NCBI RefSeq assembly: GCF_000213785.1
Contig: NC_015557.1
Coordinates: 744,001-808,000, forward strand
Length of the DNA: 64,000 bases
Direction: 5' to 3'
From: Hydrogenobaculum sp. 3684
GTDB lineage: Bacteria > Aquificota > Aquificia > Aquificales > Aquificaceae
Shown here: in pieces, positions 8,785 through 17,435 of the stretch
Layout of the letters: each line of letters opens with the position of its first letter
Numbering within the stretch: position 1 is the stretch's first letter
Translations under genes and position numbers: made by a program
Notes under the pieces: generated by a model
Told to the model about the DNA's origin: nothing
Seen by the model: only the letters and a program-made list of their open reading frames with translations
The model's database searches: none

Positions 8785-8806
8785 AAAAAGTCTTAAAAGA
8801 CTTTTT
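8785..8806 (-). terminator. Terminator overlapping the flgL stop codon
   Basis: AAAAAGTC and GACTTTTT form an 8-bp stem with a 6-nt loop. The stem includes bases of the flgL stop codon, and on the minus strand its end is T-rich. It would close the ten-gene operon. The sequence is symmetrical enough to work in either direction. Confidence 0.7.
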
Positions 8807-10598
8807 AGATATACTTTAGTATGGTTAAATTCTTTTGATTTGCTATCAAATTCATCAAAGATTCGTAAGCTAGTTGATATTGAGAATAGTCTGTTAACAC
8901 ATTGGGTACACTTGCATCCTGATAGTTTGCAAGCTCTGTAGTAGCCACAGTAGTAGTGTTTGTCAGTACGTTATCCTGGGTTTGAATATTTTGGATATAG
9001 CTTCCTACCTGAGCGTTTGCATAAGATATTTGGTCTAAAGCTCTTTGAACATTGAATATATAGCTACCGTTTGGTATCTGGTTGTTATTGAATTGGGAGA
9101 AAGCTCCATTTACAACATCTGTAGCGGTAAGCGATTGAGAAGCTAGCATTGAGCTTATCTCCAAACTGTAAGTGCCGTTTTGATTTTGAACAAAATCTGC
9201 ATAGGCGGCTCCGTTCGAAGCTTTATTTATAAGATTTGCCACGTCTATTAGGCTCATATTTGCAGTATAATCTATCGGTATAGTACTTGAACTAATTCTT
9301 ATTTCCAACGTCCCATTTACTCCGATAGGCGATGTGAGACTATTAAAGCTTTGAGACGATATAACCATATTTGCCCCAAGTTCGTTATCTATGGTTGGAA
9401 GCCCCAAACTAAGTCTATCAGCCGTTTGCTTTAATACAGAAAAAACGCTTTCTTGTTTAAAAGAAGAAGATACATATTGATTTAAATCTATTATGTTTAA
9501 AGGTTTTGCCACATCTTTTCCGGCAATCTCCAATGAAAATGTCGAGTTTGAATTTTGTCTTATAAAAGCTTGCAAAGTGCCGCTAAAAACGTTGTTTATA
9601 TAATTTGATAGCTCTAATAAATTTGAAGGGGTTTGGTCTAATTTATATAAAGAGTTGCTATCATAAAGGGAATAAGTGGCAGATAGATTATTTGTAGACG
9701 GTGATATTTCTATTCCGTAAGTATTGTCTAAATTGTGCAGAATAGATGCTTTAAAGTCGCCACCCGTAGATGTAGATATTTTGTTTAAAAGCGTTGACAA
9801 CGTATCTGTGCTTGAATAAGAAATGTTATAAACATTAGTAGTAGAAGCTGTAACCATGCTAAGAGATATTGTGCCAGACACTCCAAGAGGTGCATTTGTA
9901 GAAGAAAGTCCAGCATTCCAATCCCATTCGTAGGGTGTGTTGTTATAGTTTATCTGATACACATTGGTACCATAGTGTATTATGAGTTCGCCAGGTCCAG
10001 AAAAACTTTGTGTATAAGAGTTGTACGAGGTCGAGGTGGTTTGTATATTAAGTCCGAAAACGTTTTGACCATTTAGATACGTAGGTACTTGATAAGAGGT
10101 TGATATTTGTGTATAAAAATCTGTAGTAGAAGCTTGGTAAGAAAAATCAGCGGCAAAAGGCTGTATAGACAACGAAGAGCCACCAAACAAATAGTTATCT
10201 CCAAATTTTTCATTAGCTTTTGACAACGTAAGATCCAATATAGAATAAATACTTTGGCCCATATTTATAAGTTGCGTAGAATTGTACGTAGCTTCATTAG
10301 CAGCTGCTACAACATCGGTATTCACTGTTTGAAGATAGTCATAAAGATTGCCAAGCACAGAAGTAGTGGTAGTAAGCACGTTGCTTGCCGAAAAGGCGTT
10401 TTGTGAATATGTTGATAAAAGTACTATTTCTTTTTTTAAATTTATAACCTGCTGAGTGTCACCTGGATTTTGAGCTATGTTTAAAAGCTTATATCCAGTA
10501 GAGGCCTCTTCTATAGTATCCTGAAGGTTATTCAACACCACACTATCTTGAGATTTGTAAAAGTTGTAAAGACTTAAATCAGGTATTGCTCCAGACAT
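8805..10598 (-). CDS. flgL: Flagellar hook-filament junction protein FlgL (extended)
   Basis: The N-terminus (LYNFYKSQDSVVLNNLQDT to about residue 150, with KFGDNYLFGGSS) and the C-terminus (coiled region ending NQKNLTILKYI) are flagellin-like helical D0/D1 segments typical of FlgL/HAP3. At 597 residues it is about twice the usual length of about 300. The extra centre (about 200-490) is Ser/Thr/Asn-rich and holds two or three diverged modules of the pattern GxxGTI-N-SYSSTDTLSTLLNKI-N-YGIEIS, like those in FlgK. The Shine-Dalgarno GGAGG lies in the end of flgK, four bases upstream. It is exported by the flagellar type III system and needs no signal peptide. Confidence 0.9.
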   Translation of the reverse strand: MSGAIPDLSLYNFYKSQDSVVLNNLQDTIEEASTGYKLLNIAQNPGDTQQVINLKKEIVLLSTYSQNAFSASNVLTTTTSVLGNLYDYLQTVNTDVVAAANEATYNSTQLINMGQSIYSILDLTLSKANEKFGDNYLFGGSSLSIQPFAADFSYQASTTDFYTQISTSYQVPTYLNGQNVFGLNIQTTSTSYNSYTQSFSGPGELIIHYGTNVYQINYNNTPYEWDWNAGLSSTNAPLGVSGTISLSMVTASTTNVYNISYSSTDTLSTLLNKISTSTGGDFKASILHNLDNTYGIEISPSTNNLSATYSLYDSNSLYKLDQTPSNLLELSNYINNVFSGTLQAFIRQNSNSTFSLEIAGKDVAKPLNIIDLNQYVSSSFKQESVFSVLKQTADRLSLGLPTIDNELGANMVISSQSFNSLTSPIGVNGTLEIRISSSTIPIDYTANMSLIDVANLINKASNGAAYADFVQNQNGTYSLEISSMLASQSLTATDVVNGAFSQFNNNQIPNGSYIFNVQRALDQISYANAQVGSYIQNIQTQDNVLTNTTTVATTELANYQDASVPNVLTDYSQYQLAYESLMNLIANQKNLTILKYI

Positions 10599-10602
10599 AG
10601 CA

Positions 10603-13098
10603 TCAACCTCCGTTTACCATGTTGAGCGTGGTTTGCATCAAGTTGTTTAATATGCCTACTATACTTGCAGAGGCTTGATAATCTTGCTGTAAGTTTTGCA
10701 ACGTTATATACTGCTGGTCTAAAGATACGCCCTGCACTTGGGCAACTTGAGAGCTTATAGAGCTTACCAAAGAGCTCATACTGCTATAGCTTGTTTGTAA
10801 AACATTAACTGTAGATGCTACAGAACCTATAAGCGTTTGATATAAGCTTTTGGAAGAAGCCCACCAACTATTGGAATAGTAAGAAAAGTTAGAAGCAGAA
10901 CTTGGATCCACGTTTTGCAATATTGCACCAAGACTTGGGTTAACAGATATACTAGAGGCATCTATACCTTCAAAAACCATCTCGCTTTTATAAATATTAC
11001 CACCACCCATTAGAAAATTTGAAGATGAGTCTGTAATCGTATAGTTAGACGGGTTAGAAGAGCTTATAGCAAGAGAATATGTACCGTCAGGATTTGAAAC
11101 AACGCTGGCACTAAAAAGACCCACCAATGCCGGGTTTGAATCTATCAAGGATGTCAAAGAGTTTAAAGAATATTGTCCGTAATTTGATATAGAATATAAA
11201 GCAACGTTGCCATTGTAGAATGTAAGCGTAGCATTTTGTCCTATCCCATAAGAAGATAATGATACTGTATTGCTAGTAACATTTTTGCTAAATGTATAAG
11301 TGTTTTTAGAATCTTGAATACCATATTTTGATTGATCCAAAGAAGCTATATGTAAAGAGTAAAGACTCGTAAAACTGCTTCCGCTATCTACTATGTTGTA
11401 CTCGTTTGGATTTTTTATTTGGATCCTAAGATGATAAAGCCCGTCTTGTTCTTTCACTATACTCGCGCTAAAAAGTGTTGCAGATGGAATTTGGGATAGT
11501 TCGTTGGCTATCTGCACCAAACTTTGGTTTGTATATGTGATACTAAAAAGCGCAGTAGTGTTGTTTCTAAAAGTAAGCACACCTGTTTGAGAAATTGTAT
11601 CTGTAGAAGACGACAATCCAATAGGCATATCTACAAACGGTGAAGATACTATGTTTGCATAATATTTTCCTTGCAATGTTGGACTATTGTTTATTGTATT
11701 TACAATTTGATCTAAAGACATATCTGTGTAATTTAAGCTTGCGTACGTACCAGAGCTAGAGTTGTCTACAAACGAAAGCACACCGGCAGGTCCACTTCCG
11801 CTATTAAATACTATATTGGATGAAGAATCTACTATGTTGTAAACGTTTGTTAAAGAACCTGCGGTGTTGCCGTAAGTGGGCGTTATCTGTAAATAATAAT
11901 TCCCAGAAGGGTCTAAAGATATGTTTGCTTCAAACATCCCACTGGCATCTATTGAGTTTGAAAGTTGCACAAGATTTAAAGCGCCGTAATTTGATATAGT
12001 ATAGCTTGGCGTAGTACCAGTATAAAATGTTAAACTACCGTTTGACACACCCAAAGAGGAAAGAGGAGCCGCCGTCGATGAGACATGATTTGGAGGAAAA
12101 CTCCATGTTTCTCCTTGATTTCCTATTGGTGAATCTGTACTTGTAAGATTTTGCACCAAATAATAATTTGATCCGCTTTGTACCGGAATTTTTGTGTTCA
12201 TTATTGCATTGGCGGCTACGTTGTCTTGTTCTACTTTATACGTATTTACATCGTACGAGAAATCTATCATCGCTTTCAACTCTCCGCCCTGCACATAGTT
12301 TGTGATGTCTATAGCTTGATTGTTGTTGTTTAACCACTCTATTTTTTGGTAGGGTGAGTTACCAGAACTACCAAGAGCCAACTTCCAATAATTGGTGCCG
12401 TCCACCAGTGTAAAACCACCGTTTATCGAGATATGCACTCTTCCAATGGAATCTTCTTGGACATTTACACTTATAAGCTTTGAAAGCTGTGATATATATG
12501 CATCTCTTTGATCCAAAAGTTCTTTGTAGTCATGAGCATTCGAATATGTAAGCGCATACGAGGCGGTAATCTGTTGATTAAGATTTGCTAAGTTTTTTAT
12601 AAGCGTGTTTATCTGATTTAAATATTGTAAAGAATTTGTTGGGACTTGGTACGCTAAATTGTTTATAGTAGAGGCGTTTGAATTTAAATTCTGAACAAAA
12701 TTGCTTGCCGTAGTAAGTACCTGATTTTGATATCCTACATTTGATGTATCAGTAAAAAGCTGTGTAAAAGCACTAAAAAAAGCATCGTCGTATGATGTGG
12801 AAGAAGAGTTAGGACCAACAACGTTAAATATATTTTGTACTTGCTTGTTGTATTGTAATCTTGTATTGAAATAGTCTAGGCTTGAACTTTTGTTTTGTAA
12901 AAGCTGGAAAAAGTAAAGATTTTGAATTCTTTTTATATCTTGCATGCTTATACCAACAGGATAAGTATCTTGTATTATCGGGACCTCTTGTGCATAGTTT
13001 GAATTACTGGCATTTGTTATATTTTGAGAGGTAATGTCTATAGCTTGCTTAAATATGTTAAGAGCATTTGTTACCAAGTCGTATGAACCAAATCCCAT
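10603..13098 (-). CDS. flgK: Flagellar hook-associated protein FlgK (extended)
   Basis: HAP1 homologue joining hook to filament. The N-terminal rod-like motif is ALNIFKQAIDITSQNITNAS, followed by helical D1 (to about 300) with IPVQSG and a helical C-terminus ending MQTTLNMVNGG. At 831 residues it is much longer than the usual 450-650. Residues about 345-700 contain four diverged tandem modules of roughly 65-90 residues. The pattern is G-x-LTFYNG, then Y-S-L-N-x-L-x-x-x-I-D, then a YxLxI strand and a YNIVDSSS linker. These are expected to form an outward-facing domain. The gene starts one base after the FlgN-like ORF. Confidence 0.92.
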   Translation of the reverse strand: MGFGSYDLVTNALNIFKQAIDITSQNITNASNSNYAQEVPIIQDTYPVGISMQDIKRIQNLYFFQLLQNKSSSLDYFNTRLQYNKQVQNIFNVVGPNSSSTSYDDAFFSAFTQLFTDTSNVGYQNQVLTTASNFVQNLNSNASTINNLAYQVPTNSLQYLNQINTLIKNLANLNQQITASYALTYSNAHDYKELLDQRDAYISQLSKLISVNVQEDSIGRVHISINGGFTLVDGTNYWKLALGSSGNSPYQKIEWLNNNNQAIDITNYVQGGELKAMIDFSYDVNTYKVEQDNVAANAIMNTKIPVQSGSNYYLVQNLTSTDSPIGNQGETWSFPPNHVSSTAAPLSSLGVSNGSLTFYTGTTPSYTISNYGALNLVQLSNSIDASGMFEANISLDPSGNYYLQITPTYGNTAGSLTNVYNIVDSSSNIVFNSGSGPAGVLSFVDNSSSGTYASLNYTDMSLDQIVNTINNSPTLQGKYYANIVSSPFVDMPIGLSSSTDTISQTGVLTFRNNTTALFSITYTNQSLVQIANELSQIPSATLFSASIVKEQDGLYHLRIQIKNPNEYNIVDSGSSFTSLYSLHIASLDQSKYGIQDSKNTYTFSKNVTSNTVSLSSYGIGQNATLTFYNGNVALYSISNYGQYSLNSLTSLIDSNPALVGLFSASVVSNPDGTYSLAISSSNPSNYTITDSSSNFLMGGGNIYKSEMVFEGIDASSISVNPSLGAILQNVDPSSASNFSYYSNSWWASSKSLYQTLIGSVASTVNVLQTSYSSMSSLVSSISSQVAQVQGVSLDQQYITLQNLQQDYQASASIVGILNNLMQTTLNMVNGG

Positions 13099-13099
13099 A

Positions 13100-13372
13100 T
13101 CAAACCCTAGCCGAAAATCCTTTAGACTTAATGTAATTTACAGTTTCTGATACGAGCCCATTTATTATGGTATTTAGCTCTAATACAACGTTAGATATAA
13201 ACAACAAATCATCCATGTGTTTTAGTATAAATTCTTCCGGAGATTTTTCAATGATAGTTAAAAGTTCTTGAAGTTTAGAAGATACATTTTGATATTCAAA
13301 AGGTCTTTCAAGCGCTTTCTTTATTTCAGCTATCAGCGTTTCCATATTTTTTATATCGGTTTTTGCATTCAT
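13100..13372 (-). CDS. Small helical protein upstream of flgK, FlgN-like chaperone candidate
   Basis: This 90-residue, all-helical acidic/Leu-rich protein (METLIAEIKKALERPFEYQ, then LLFISNVVLELNTII) fits the size and helical character of FlgN, the export chaperone for FlgK and FlgL, and it sits directly before flgK. Sequence similarity to FlgN is not obvious by eye, so the function is inferred from position. Its ATG overlaps the holA stop (ATGA). Confidence 0.65.
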   Translation of the reverse strand: MNAKTDIKNMETLIAEIKKALERPFEYQNVSSKLQELLTIIEKSPEEFILKHMDDLLFISNVVLELNTIINGLVSETVNYIKSKGFSARV

Positions 13373-14340
13373 GATTTTAACATTAACCCAATATCTATGA
13401 TAAGCTTTTCTAAAACTTCCACTGGATCGTTAAAATAATATTTTATACTCATATCGGCTTTTTGAAGAGCCTTTACAATGCTAAAAAGCTTATCCTTATT
13501 AACAATACTTAACTGTTTTGATAATATGTTTTTCTGAAACGGATGGCTTATATTTAAAATCTTACATACCTCATCAAAACTTACGTTCATCTTAAAAGCC
13601 AAATACATGTTCATAAATTGTTTTTGCATAAACCCAAGAGTTACCAACGGATGCTGACCCAACTTGATGCTATCGTAAAAGATAGATAGCGCTTTCTTTA
13701 CATCTTGCTTTATTAAAGCATCTACGATAGAAAACGCTTCGTCTTTTGGTTCTTTTACAAGAGCTCTTGAAAGTGTTTCCTTAGTAATAGGCATAGATTT
13801 TGACAATATAAGAAGCTTGTCTGTTTCATTTTTTAGGTTTAAAGAATCTGTACCTATGATATTTAACAATTCGTTTATTATGTCTTGGTTTAAGTCAATG
13901 CCTTCTTTTTTGAATTTTTTCTGTATAAGGCTTTTAAGATAATCAGGCTTTTTTTGCTTTGATGTTAATATATTTATATCTCCAAGAATGTTTTGAACAG
14001 CTTTTATGTCTTTTTCTGTCAGATCTTCGTACTCCTCAAATATAAGTATGTTTTGAGTTTTTTTTATAAAATCCAAATTTTCTTTTTTTAATTTGTTTAA
14101 GAGTTCCGTAAAATTTTTTATTATAATAACTATTTTTTTGTTAAAAATATTCCTAGAAGTGATTATATTTCTTAAATTTTCATAATCAAGTTCGTCTGCC
14201 CAATATGTTTTTGTATCGTATTTTTGTTTTATAAGCTGTTCAAAATATTGGATAAAATATATATCTTTTCCATATACAACAGTATGAGTTAAATTGTCTA
14301 GATTGTTATCTTTTTTTATATACTCCAAAACATCAAGCAT
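13369..14340 (-). CDS. holA: DNA polymerase III delta subunit
   Basis: This 323-residue clamp-loader delta subunit opens the beta sliding clamp. The layout is typical: an N-terminal domain with a VYGKDIYFIQ start and an ILIFEEYEDL strand, then the family's IGTDSLNLKNETDKLLIL segment (about 160-180) and a C-terminal helical collar domain with LGQHPLVTLGFMQKQF. There is no intact Walker A, as expected for delta. It overlaps accD by 8 bases at its start and is co-transcribed between lipid and flagellar genes. Confidence 0.88.
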   Translation of the reverse strand: MLDVLEYIKKDNNLDNLTHTVVYGKDIYFIQYFEQLIKQKYDTKTYWADELDYENLRNIITSRNIFNKKIVIIIKNFTELLNKLKKENLDFIKKTQNILIFEEYEDLTEKDIKAVQNILGDINILTSKQKKPDYLKSLIQKKFKKEGIDLNQDIINELLNIIGTDSLNLKNETDKLLILSKSMPITKETLSRALVKEPKDEAFSIVDALIKQDVKKALSIFYDSIKLGQHPLVTLGFMQKQFMNMYLAFKMNVSFDEVCKILNISHPFQKNILSKQLSIVNKDKLFSIVKALQKADMSIKYYFNDPVEVLEKLIIDIGLMLKS

Positions 14341-15157
14341 TTTTATAAAATAGTAAATTTAGCAAGTTTTTCAATGTCTGTTTCATAAGATGTCTATGCA
14401 CTACCATGTCCACCATGCCTTTTTTTAGTAAAAATTCCGATGTCTGAAAATCTTCTGGTAGTTGCTGCTTTATAGTTTGTTCTATAACCCTTGCACCTGC
14501 AAATCCTATTATAGCTTTTGGCTCTGCTATGATAACGTCTCCTAAAAACGCAAAAGATGCCGACACACCTCCAGTAGTAGGATTTGTAAGCACAGTAATA
14601 AAAGGTATTCCGTTTTTATGCATAATATCCACCGCTATAGAAGTTTTTGCCATCTGCATTAACGATATTACGCTCTCTTGCATCCTAGCACCACCAGATG
14701 TGATTACGCTTATATGTGGTTTTTTGTCTTGAACTGCCTTTAAAGAAGCCAATTTAAACCTTTCGCCTACCACAGACCCCATGCTTCCGCCTATGAAACT
14801 AAAATCCATAACACTCAAAATAACAGGGTAATCAGATAATTTTCCATCAAACACCGTCATAGCTTCTGACGTATTTGATGTCTCCTTCAAAGTTTTTAGC
14901 CTATCTTTGTATCTTTTTGTATCTTTAAAAGACAAAAAATCCGTAGGTAGTATGTACTCAAAAAGTACGTTATAGTTGTAATCAAGAAGCATACTTGCCC
15001 ATAGGTATGGATTCATTTGATGATGATGACCACACTTGGGACATACGTAGAAGTTAGTTTCCAGTTCTTGAGCTAAAAGTATATTTTTACACTCTTCACA
15101 CTTTGTCCAAAGGTTTTCCTTCTTTTCTTTTTTTCTGAAAAAATCAAGTATTCCCAT
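14333..15157 (-). CDS. accD: Acetyl-CoA carboxylase carboxyltransferase beta subunit
   Basis: This 274-residue subunit transfers the carboxyl group from biotin to acetyl-CoA in fatty-acid synthesis. An N-terminal four-Cys zinc finger (CEEC about 20-23, CPKC about 38-41) is followed by the crotonase-like domain with SGGARMQE and PTTGGVSASFA. The usual FIGGSMGSVVGE motif is present. It starts one base after the panC stop. The alpha subunit gene accA is not in the window. Confidence 0.96.
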   Translation of the reverse strand: MGILDFFRKKEKKENLWTKCEECKNILLAQELETNFYVCPKCGHHHQMNPYLWASMLLDYNYNVLFEYILPTDFLSFKDTKRYKDRLKTLKETSNTSEAMTVFDGKLSDYPVILSVMDFSFIGGSMGSVVGERFKLASLKAVQDKKPHISVITSGGARMQESVISLMQMAKTSIAVDIMHKNGIPFITVLTNPTTGGVSASFAFLGDVIIAEPKAIIGFAGARVIEQTIKQQLPEDFQTSEFLLKKGMVDMVVHRHLMKQTLKNLLNLLFYKNA

Positions 15158-15158
15158 A

Positions 15159-15998
15159 TCAAATCTCTACATTGTCTATAAGCCTAGTGCTTCCTATTCT
15201 CACAGCTATAAATATTCTATCATACTTGCTTGGTGTTGTCTTTTCTTCAAGCGTTTCTTTATCTACTATTTTTATATAATCTATCACATCCACATCAAGC
15301 ACAGCTTTAGCGTACTCTATAATCTTATCAGTATCTTTTATACCTTTTTCGAAAGCTTCTTTGGCTTTTAGTAGAAATCTATATATGGAACTTGCCCTTC
15401 TTCTTTCCTCTTGATTTAGATAGGCATTTCTTGAGCTCATAGCAAGTCCATCTTCTTCTCTTTTTGTAGGAATAGGTACTATTTCTATATCTAAGTTCAG
15501 ATCTTTCACAAGTTTTTGGATGATTTTGAGCTGTTGATAATCTTTTTCTCCAAAGAAAGCTTTATCTGGTTTTATTATATTAAAAAGCTTCGTAACAACC
15601 GTACACACACCATCGAAATGCCCTGGCCTAAAAGTACCTTCTAAAATATCTGCCAAAGGCCCTATATTTATAGTTGTAGAAAAACCCTCTGGATAAATCG
15701 TATCTACATCAGGTATAAAAACCATATCTATCTTAGCTTCCTCTAAAAGCTTTAAATCCCTTTCTAAGTTTCTTGGATATCTGCTGTAGTCTTCTTTAGG
15801 ACCAAACTGTTTTGGATTTACAAAAATACTAACCACAGTAATATCACACATATTTTTTGAAGCTTTTACCAAAGACATATGTCCTTCGTGTAAATATCCC
15901 ATAGTAGGTACAAAACCAATTGTTTTGAATTGCTGTTTTATGCTTTTAATAAAAGCCCTAACACAATCTATATCTTTACAAACATCCATAGTTTTCAT
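15159..15998 (-). CDS. panC: Pantothenate synthetase
   Basis: It makes pantothenate from pantoate and beta-alanine with ATP (CoA pathway). Signatures are PTMGYLHEGHMSLVKAS (HxGH nucleotide site), the VSIFVNPKQFGPKEDYSRYPR block, FGEKDYQQL and the KMSKS-like MSSRNAYL. The 279 residues are normal length. The gene follows the sugar transferase by 12 bases within the long minus-strand operon. Confidence 0.96.
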   Translation of the reverse strand: MKTMDVCKDIDCVRAFIKSIKQQFKTIGFVPTMGYLHEGHMSLVKASKNMCDITVVSIFVNPKQFGPKEDYSRYPRNLERDLKLLEEAKIDMVFIPDVDTIYPEGFSTTINIGPLADILEGTFRPGHFDGVCTVVTKLFNIIKPDKAFFGEKDYQQLKIIQKLVKDLNLDIEIVPIPTKREEDGLAMSSRNAYLNQEERRRASSIYRFLLKAKEAFEKGIKDTDKIIEYAKAVLDVDVIDYIKIVDKETLEEKTTPSKYDRIFIAVRIGSTRLIDNVEI

Positions 15999-16010
15999 TA
16001 TACAATAAAT

Positions 16011-17435
16011 CTAATAAGCCCCTTCTTTTTTGAAGACAACCTTAACTGTTTTAAGTATTATTACTATATCAAACCAAAGCGACCAATTTAACACATACCA
16101 AGTATCTAGTTTAAGCCTTTCCTCAAAAGAAAGCTCGTTTCTTCCGCTTACTTGCCATAGGCCTGTAATACCTGGTTTTGTAAGAAGTATATAATCTTTG
16201 TAATCTCCCATATCCTTTTCCTCGGAAGGCAAGTAAGGCCTTGGGCCTACTAAGCTCATATCCCCTTTTAAAACGTTGAATATTTGAGGAAGCTCGTCTA
16301 AAGAGGTTTTTCGTAAAAACCTACCTACTCTTGTAATTCTTGGGTCATGCTTTTTTAATTTTTTAAAAGTTTGCCATTCTAACTGAGCGTCTTGGTTTTC
16401 CTTTAAAAAATTTTCTAGTATCTCTTGATTATTTATATACATTGTCCTAAACTTTATACATTTGAATATCTTGCCGTTTTTGCCCAATCTTTCTTGTACA
16501 AAAAACACCGGTCCTTCGCTGTCTATCTTTATCAATATGGCAAAGATACTTATAACAAAAAGCAATATAGGAAGCATAGTCAAAGATAGTAAGATATCAA
16601 AAGTCTGTTTTATTATTTGGTTTAGCTTTGAATCTAGGTTGTTTGTAATCTTTATTAAAAAAAGCTGTTCCGTAAAAATATGATACAATTCACTATTTAA
16701 AAGCCCTATACCCTTCAAATCAGGCACTACAAACACCTGCTTAATATATCTATGGGCTGTGTTTACAAGGTGAGCAAGCTCTTCATTACCCAAAGATGGT
16801 ATAGAAACAACAGCAGCTTCTATATTCTCTTCTTTTAGCTCTTTTATTTTTTCTACTTTTCCTATTATTGGTATCTTAAAACCTTTTATTTCAACAAACC
16901 CACTTTTAAAATCATCTAAAAACCCTTTTATTTCATATCCAAGATACCAGTCATCTATAATGCCCTTTGCTACGCTTTTTCCAGAGGACCCAGCCCCTAT
17001 TATAACTATTGGGCTTTTCCAAATATCAAAATGGTTTAATATCTTTTTCCCTATGTACCTTAAAATAGATATAGTAAAAATAGCGTAAAAACAAAGAAGT
17101 ATCAAGGTAAGCCTAGACATCTCTAAAGAGATTTTACTAAGAGACAGCACCGCAAAGGCAAAAACACCCGATAAAAAAACTGCTTTTAGTACCTCTTTTA
17201 CCTCATACCAAAAGGTGTATCTTCTTGTATAAAGCTTTTGATACCATAAAAAAAATATAAACACAAGAGGCATCCACCAAAAAGATAAAAAATGCTCAAA
17301 ACTAAACGAAAAAACAACATTTTTTATAAATATTCTCCCCAATATTTTTCTTGTTATATAAGCTAAAAAAAGTGCAATATAAAAAGCCAAAACATCTATT
17401 GATATAAGTAAAAAAAATCTTAATGACCCTTTCAT
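16011..17435 (-). CDS. Polyprenyl-phosphate sugar-1-phosphate transferase (WbaP/CpsE type)
   Basis: This membrane enzyme starts polysaccharide assembly by moving a sugar phosphate from a nucleotide sugar to undecaprenyl phosphate. There are four or five N-terminal membrane helices (to about 125), then a nucleotide-binding-like domain (VIIGAGSSGKSVAKGI), one more helix (about 270-300) and the bacterial transferase core. Core motifs are KCIKFRTMY, KTSLDELPQ and DMSLVGPRPYLPSE. The sugar donor cannot be told from sequence; the manC-like gene two genes upstream suggests a mannose-containing polymer. Its start overlaps the comM stop by one base. Confidence 0.9.
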   Translation of the reverse strand: MKGSLRFFLLISIDVLAFYIALFLAYITRKILGRIFIKNVVFSFSFEHFLSFWWMPLVFIFFLWYQKLYTRRYTFWYEVKEVLKAVFLSGVFAFAVLSLSKISLEMSRLTLILLCFYAIFTISILRYIGKKILNHFDIWKSPIVIIGAGSSGKSVAKGIIDDWYLGYEIKGFLDDFKSGFVEIKGFKIPIIGKVEKIKELKEENIEAAVVSIPSLGNEELAHLVNTAHRYIKQVFVVPDLKGIGLLNSELYHIFTEQLFLIKITNNLDSKLNQIIKQTFDILLSLTMLPILLFVISIFAILIKIDSEGPVFFVQERLGKNGKIFKCIKFRTMYINNQEILENFLKENQDAQLEWQTFKKLKKHDPRITRVGRFLRKTSLDELPQIFNVLKGDMSLVGPRPYLPSEEKDMGDYKDYILLTKPGITGLWQVSGRNELSFEERLKLDTWYVLNWSLWFDIVIILKTVKVVFKKEGAY

